A stretch of 64,000 bases of DNA from an uncultured Hyphomicrobiales bacterium (lineage in GTDB: Bacteria > Pseudomonadota > Alphaproteobacteria > Rhizobiales > Devosiaceae). Both the position numbers and the translations under genes were made by a program. A model generated the notes under the pieces. The model did no database searches and was not told where the DNA came from. It worked only from the letters and a program-made list of their open reading frames with translations. The stretch is taken from positions 372,001-436,000 of the forward strand of contig CAIKKY010000007.1 of NCBI GenBank assembly GCA_903828145.1, written 5' to 3'. Of the stretch, positions 62,974 through 64,000 are shown piece after piece (within the stretch, counting starts at the first letter, position 1; each line of letters opens with the position of its first letter).

Positions 62974-64000
62974 TCAGTCGACGCTGTGCGGCAGGGGTTT
63001 CTTACCCAGCGCATCGACAAAAATAAGGCTGAGGATCACCAGCGGAATGCCAATGCCATAGGCCCAGCGGATCCCGAAATGCTCGGCGACGAAGCCGAGG
63101 AGCGGCGGCCCCACCAGAAACGCGCCGAACGAGGTCTGCGCCAGCGCCGCGACATTGATCGCCGCGGATCGGTCCGTCCGCTGCGCCGCCGCTGACATGG
63201 CGAGCGGAAAGATCACCGATGTGCCCATGCCCGCCAGGGCAAAGCCGACGAGCGCGACAAAGGGATGCGGCGCGAAAAAGATCAGCAGCGTGCCGAGGAA
63301 CAGCACCGAGAGCAGAACCCGGCTCACGGTTGTGGGGCTATATTTTTCAACGAACGGATCGGCAAAGAACCGCGCCAACGCCTGCGCCAGCGCGCCCACG
63401 GCCACCGCGAAACCGGCAAGGAACGGCGACACCTGGAATTCGCCCTTCATGTAGATGGCCGACCAGTCGATACCGGCGCCCTCCATGATCATGGCCGAAA
63501 GCGTAACAATCACGAGGATGGTGATGGGCAGGGTGGGCACCGCAAAGCGCGGCGCTGTTTCGGTTGAGGTGCCGGTGCGATGCGGCGCGGCTTCAAAGCG
63601 GCCGAGCACAAGCAGGGTGGCAAGCGCCACCAGCGGCACCATCAGCATCATATGAATGGCAACGGGCAGACCCGTCTGCGCAATGGCCGCGCTGATGAAC
63701 CCGGCAGAGAAAAATCCGCCGCTCCAGAACGCATGCGCCCGGTTCATGATGCGGCGCCCGACCTGATGCTCCACCCGGTCGGCCTCGACATTGAGAATGA
63801 TCTCGATCCCGCCAGTAACCAGCCCTACGGGCAAGAGGAGGAGGAAGAACATCAACGGGCCGGTCGCCAGCGACGCAAAAGCGTAAAACAGCGCGAGGAG
63901 CGGAATGAGGGTGCGAATGGCCAAGGCATGGCCAAAGCGTTCGACTATGGGGGCCGCGAGGCTCAACGAAATCAGCGTGCCGACCGCGTGCCCGATCAGA
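62974..64000 (-). CDS. MFS transporter (second of tandem pair), 5' end outside window
   Basis: An open frame continues to the last base, so the N-terminus (about 50 residues by comparison with its neighbour) lies beyond the window. The visible part has about ten helices and the same internal landmarks as the gene at 61782: IVERFGHALAIRT, VTGGIEIILNVEADRVEHQVGRRIMNRAHAFWSGGFFSAGF and MEGAGIDWSAIYMKG. The 16 bp gap and same direction indicate an operon of duplicated transporters. Substrate unknown. Confidence 0.83.
   Translation of the reverse strand, partial: LIGHAVGTLISLSLAAPIVERFGHALAIRTLIPLLALFYAFASLATGPLMFFLLLLPVGLVTGGIEIILNVEADRVEHQVGRRIMNRAHAFWSGGFFSAGFISAAIAQTGLPVAIHMMLMVPLVALATLLVLGRFEAAPHRTGTSTETAPRFAVPTLPITILVIVTLSAMIMEGAGIDWSAIYMKGEFQVSPFLAGFAVAVGALAQALARFFADPFVEKYSPTTVSRVLLSVLFLGTLLIFFAPHPFVALVGFALAGMGTSVIFPLAMSAAAQRTDRSAAINVAALAQTSFGAFLVGPPLLGFVAEHFGIRWAYGIGIPLVILSLIFVDALGKKPLPHSVD

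Overview
This is a 64 kb, GC-rich, densely coding chromosomal window from an alphaproteobacterium, most likely order Hyphomicrobiales and probably a Devosia/Pelagibacterium-like member (inference from gene content: Irr and Mur-type Fur regulators, a RegA/ActR-type regulator, MmcB, HWE-family kinase, FabA/FabB, the mutS-glnD-murJ and miaB-phoH-ybeY-tlyC-lnt-metK-trmB runs). I see no rRNA, tRNA, CRISPR array, prophage or insertion sequence. Almost everything is core housekeeping, so most of the interest lies in how the blocks are arranged and in the intergenic RNA and operator-like structures.

Layout. 1-5 kb: the end of an HD-type hydrolase gene, a small secreted protein behind a perfect CtrA-like box, then an LpoA-like lipoprotein divergent from rsmI-yraN-gshB-marC. 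5-8.5 kb: a tiny lysine-rich protein, a GH25 lysozyme lipoprotein, comM/yifB, ohr and a small membrane protein. 8.5-14.4 kb: the translation operon rimP-nusA-ylxR-infB, with a good promoter and a hairpin/U-run leader before rimP. 14.5-15.5 kb: an aldo/keto reductase. 15.5-36 kb: a long, mostly minus-strand block that reads, in transcription order, mutS-glnD-murJ-trpS-usp-nifU-tsaB-rimI-mur-plsC | (one plus-strand PLP gene) | miaB-phoH-ybeY-tlyC-lnt-metK-trmB. 36-40.5 kb: a small xylose/xylan locus (xylB and GH43 xylosidase, divergent from an aldose 1-epimerase). 40.5-46.5 kb: rbfA-truB, an HWE sensor kinase, rpsO and pnp. The classic nusA-infB-rbfA-truB-rpsO-pnp order is therefore present but split by about 26 kb.

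46.5-50.6 kb: a 2-hydroxyacid dehydrogenase, an SH3 protein, irr, and fabA-fabB (unsaturated fatty acid synthesis). 50.6-54.1 kb: ubiE-ubiB-dut-moeB on the minus strand. 54-58.6 kb: a DUF1801-type protein, two different adenylate-forming enzymes in tandem (PaaK-like and acyl-CoA-ligase-like), and an outer-membrane beta-barrel gene whose strong terminator ends just before the first ligase. 58.6-59.1 kb is a conspicuously AT-rich non-coding stretch. 59-64 kb: a RegA/ActR-type response regulator without an adjacent kinase, an RNA-processing metallo-beta-lactamase, mmcB, and two tandem paralogous MFS transporters, the last cut by the window end.

All functional calls come from reading motifs and remembered family features; no database search was run. 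Start sites were moved from the longest ORF where family N-termini or ribosome-binding sites argued for it.
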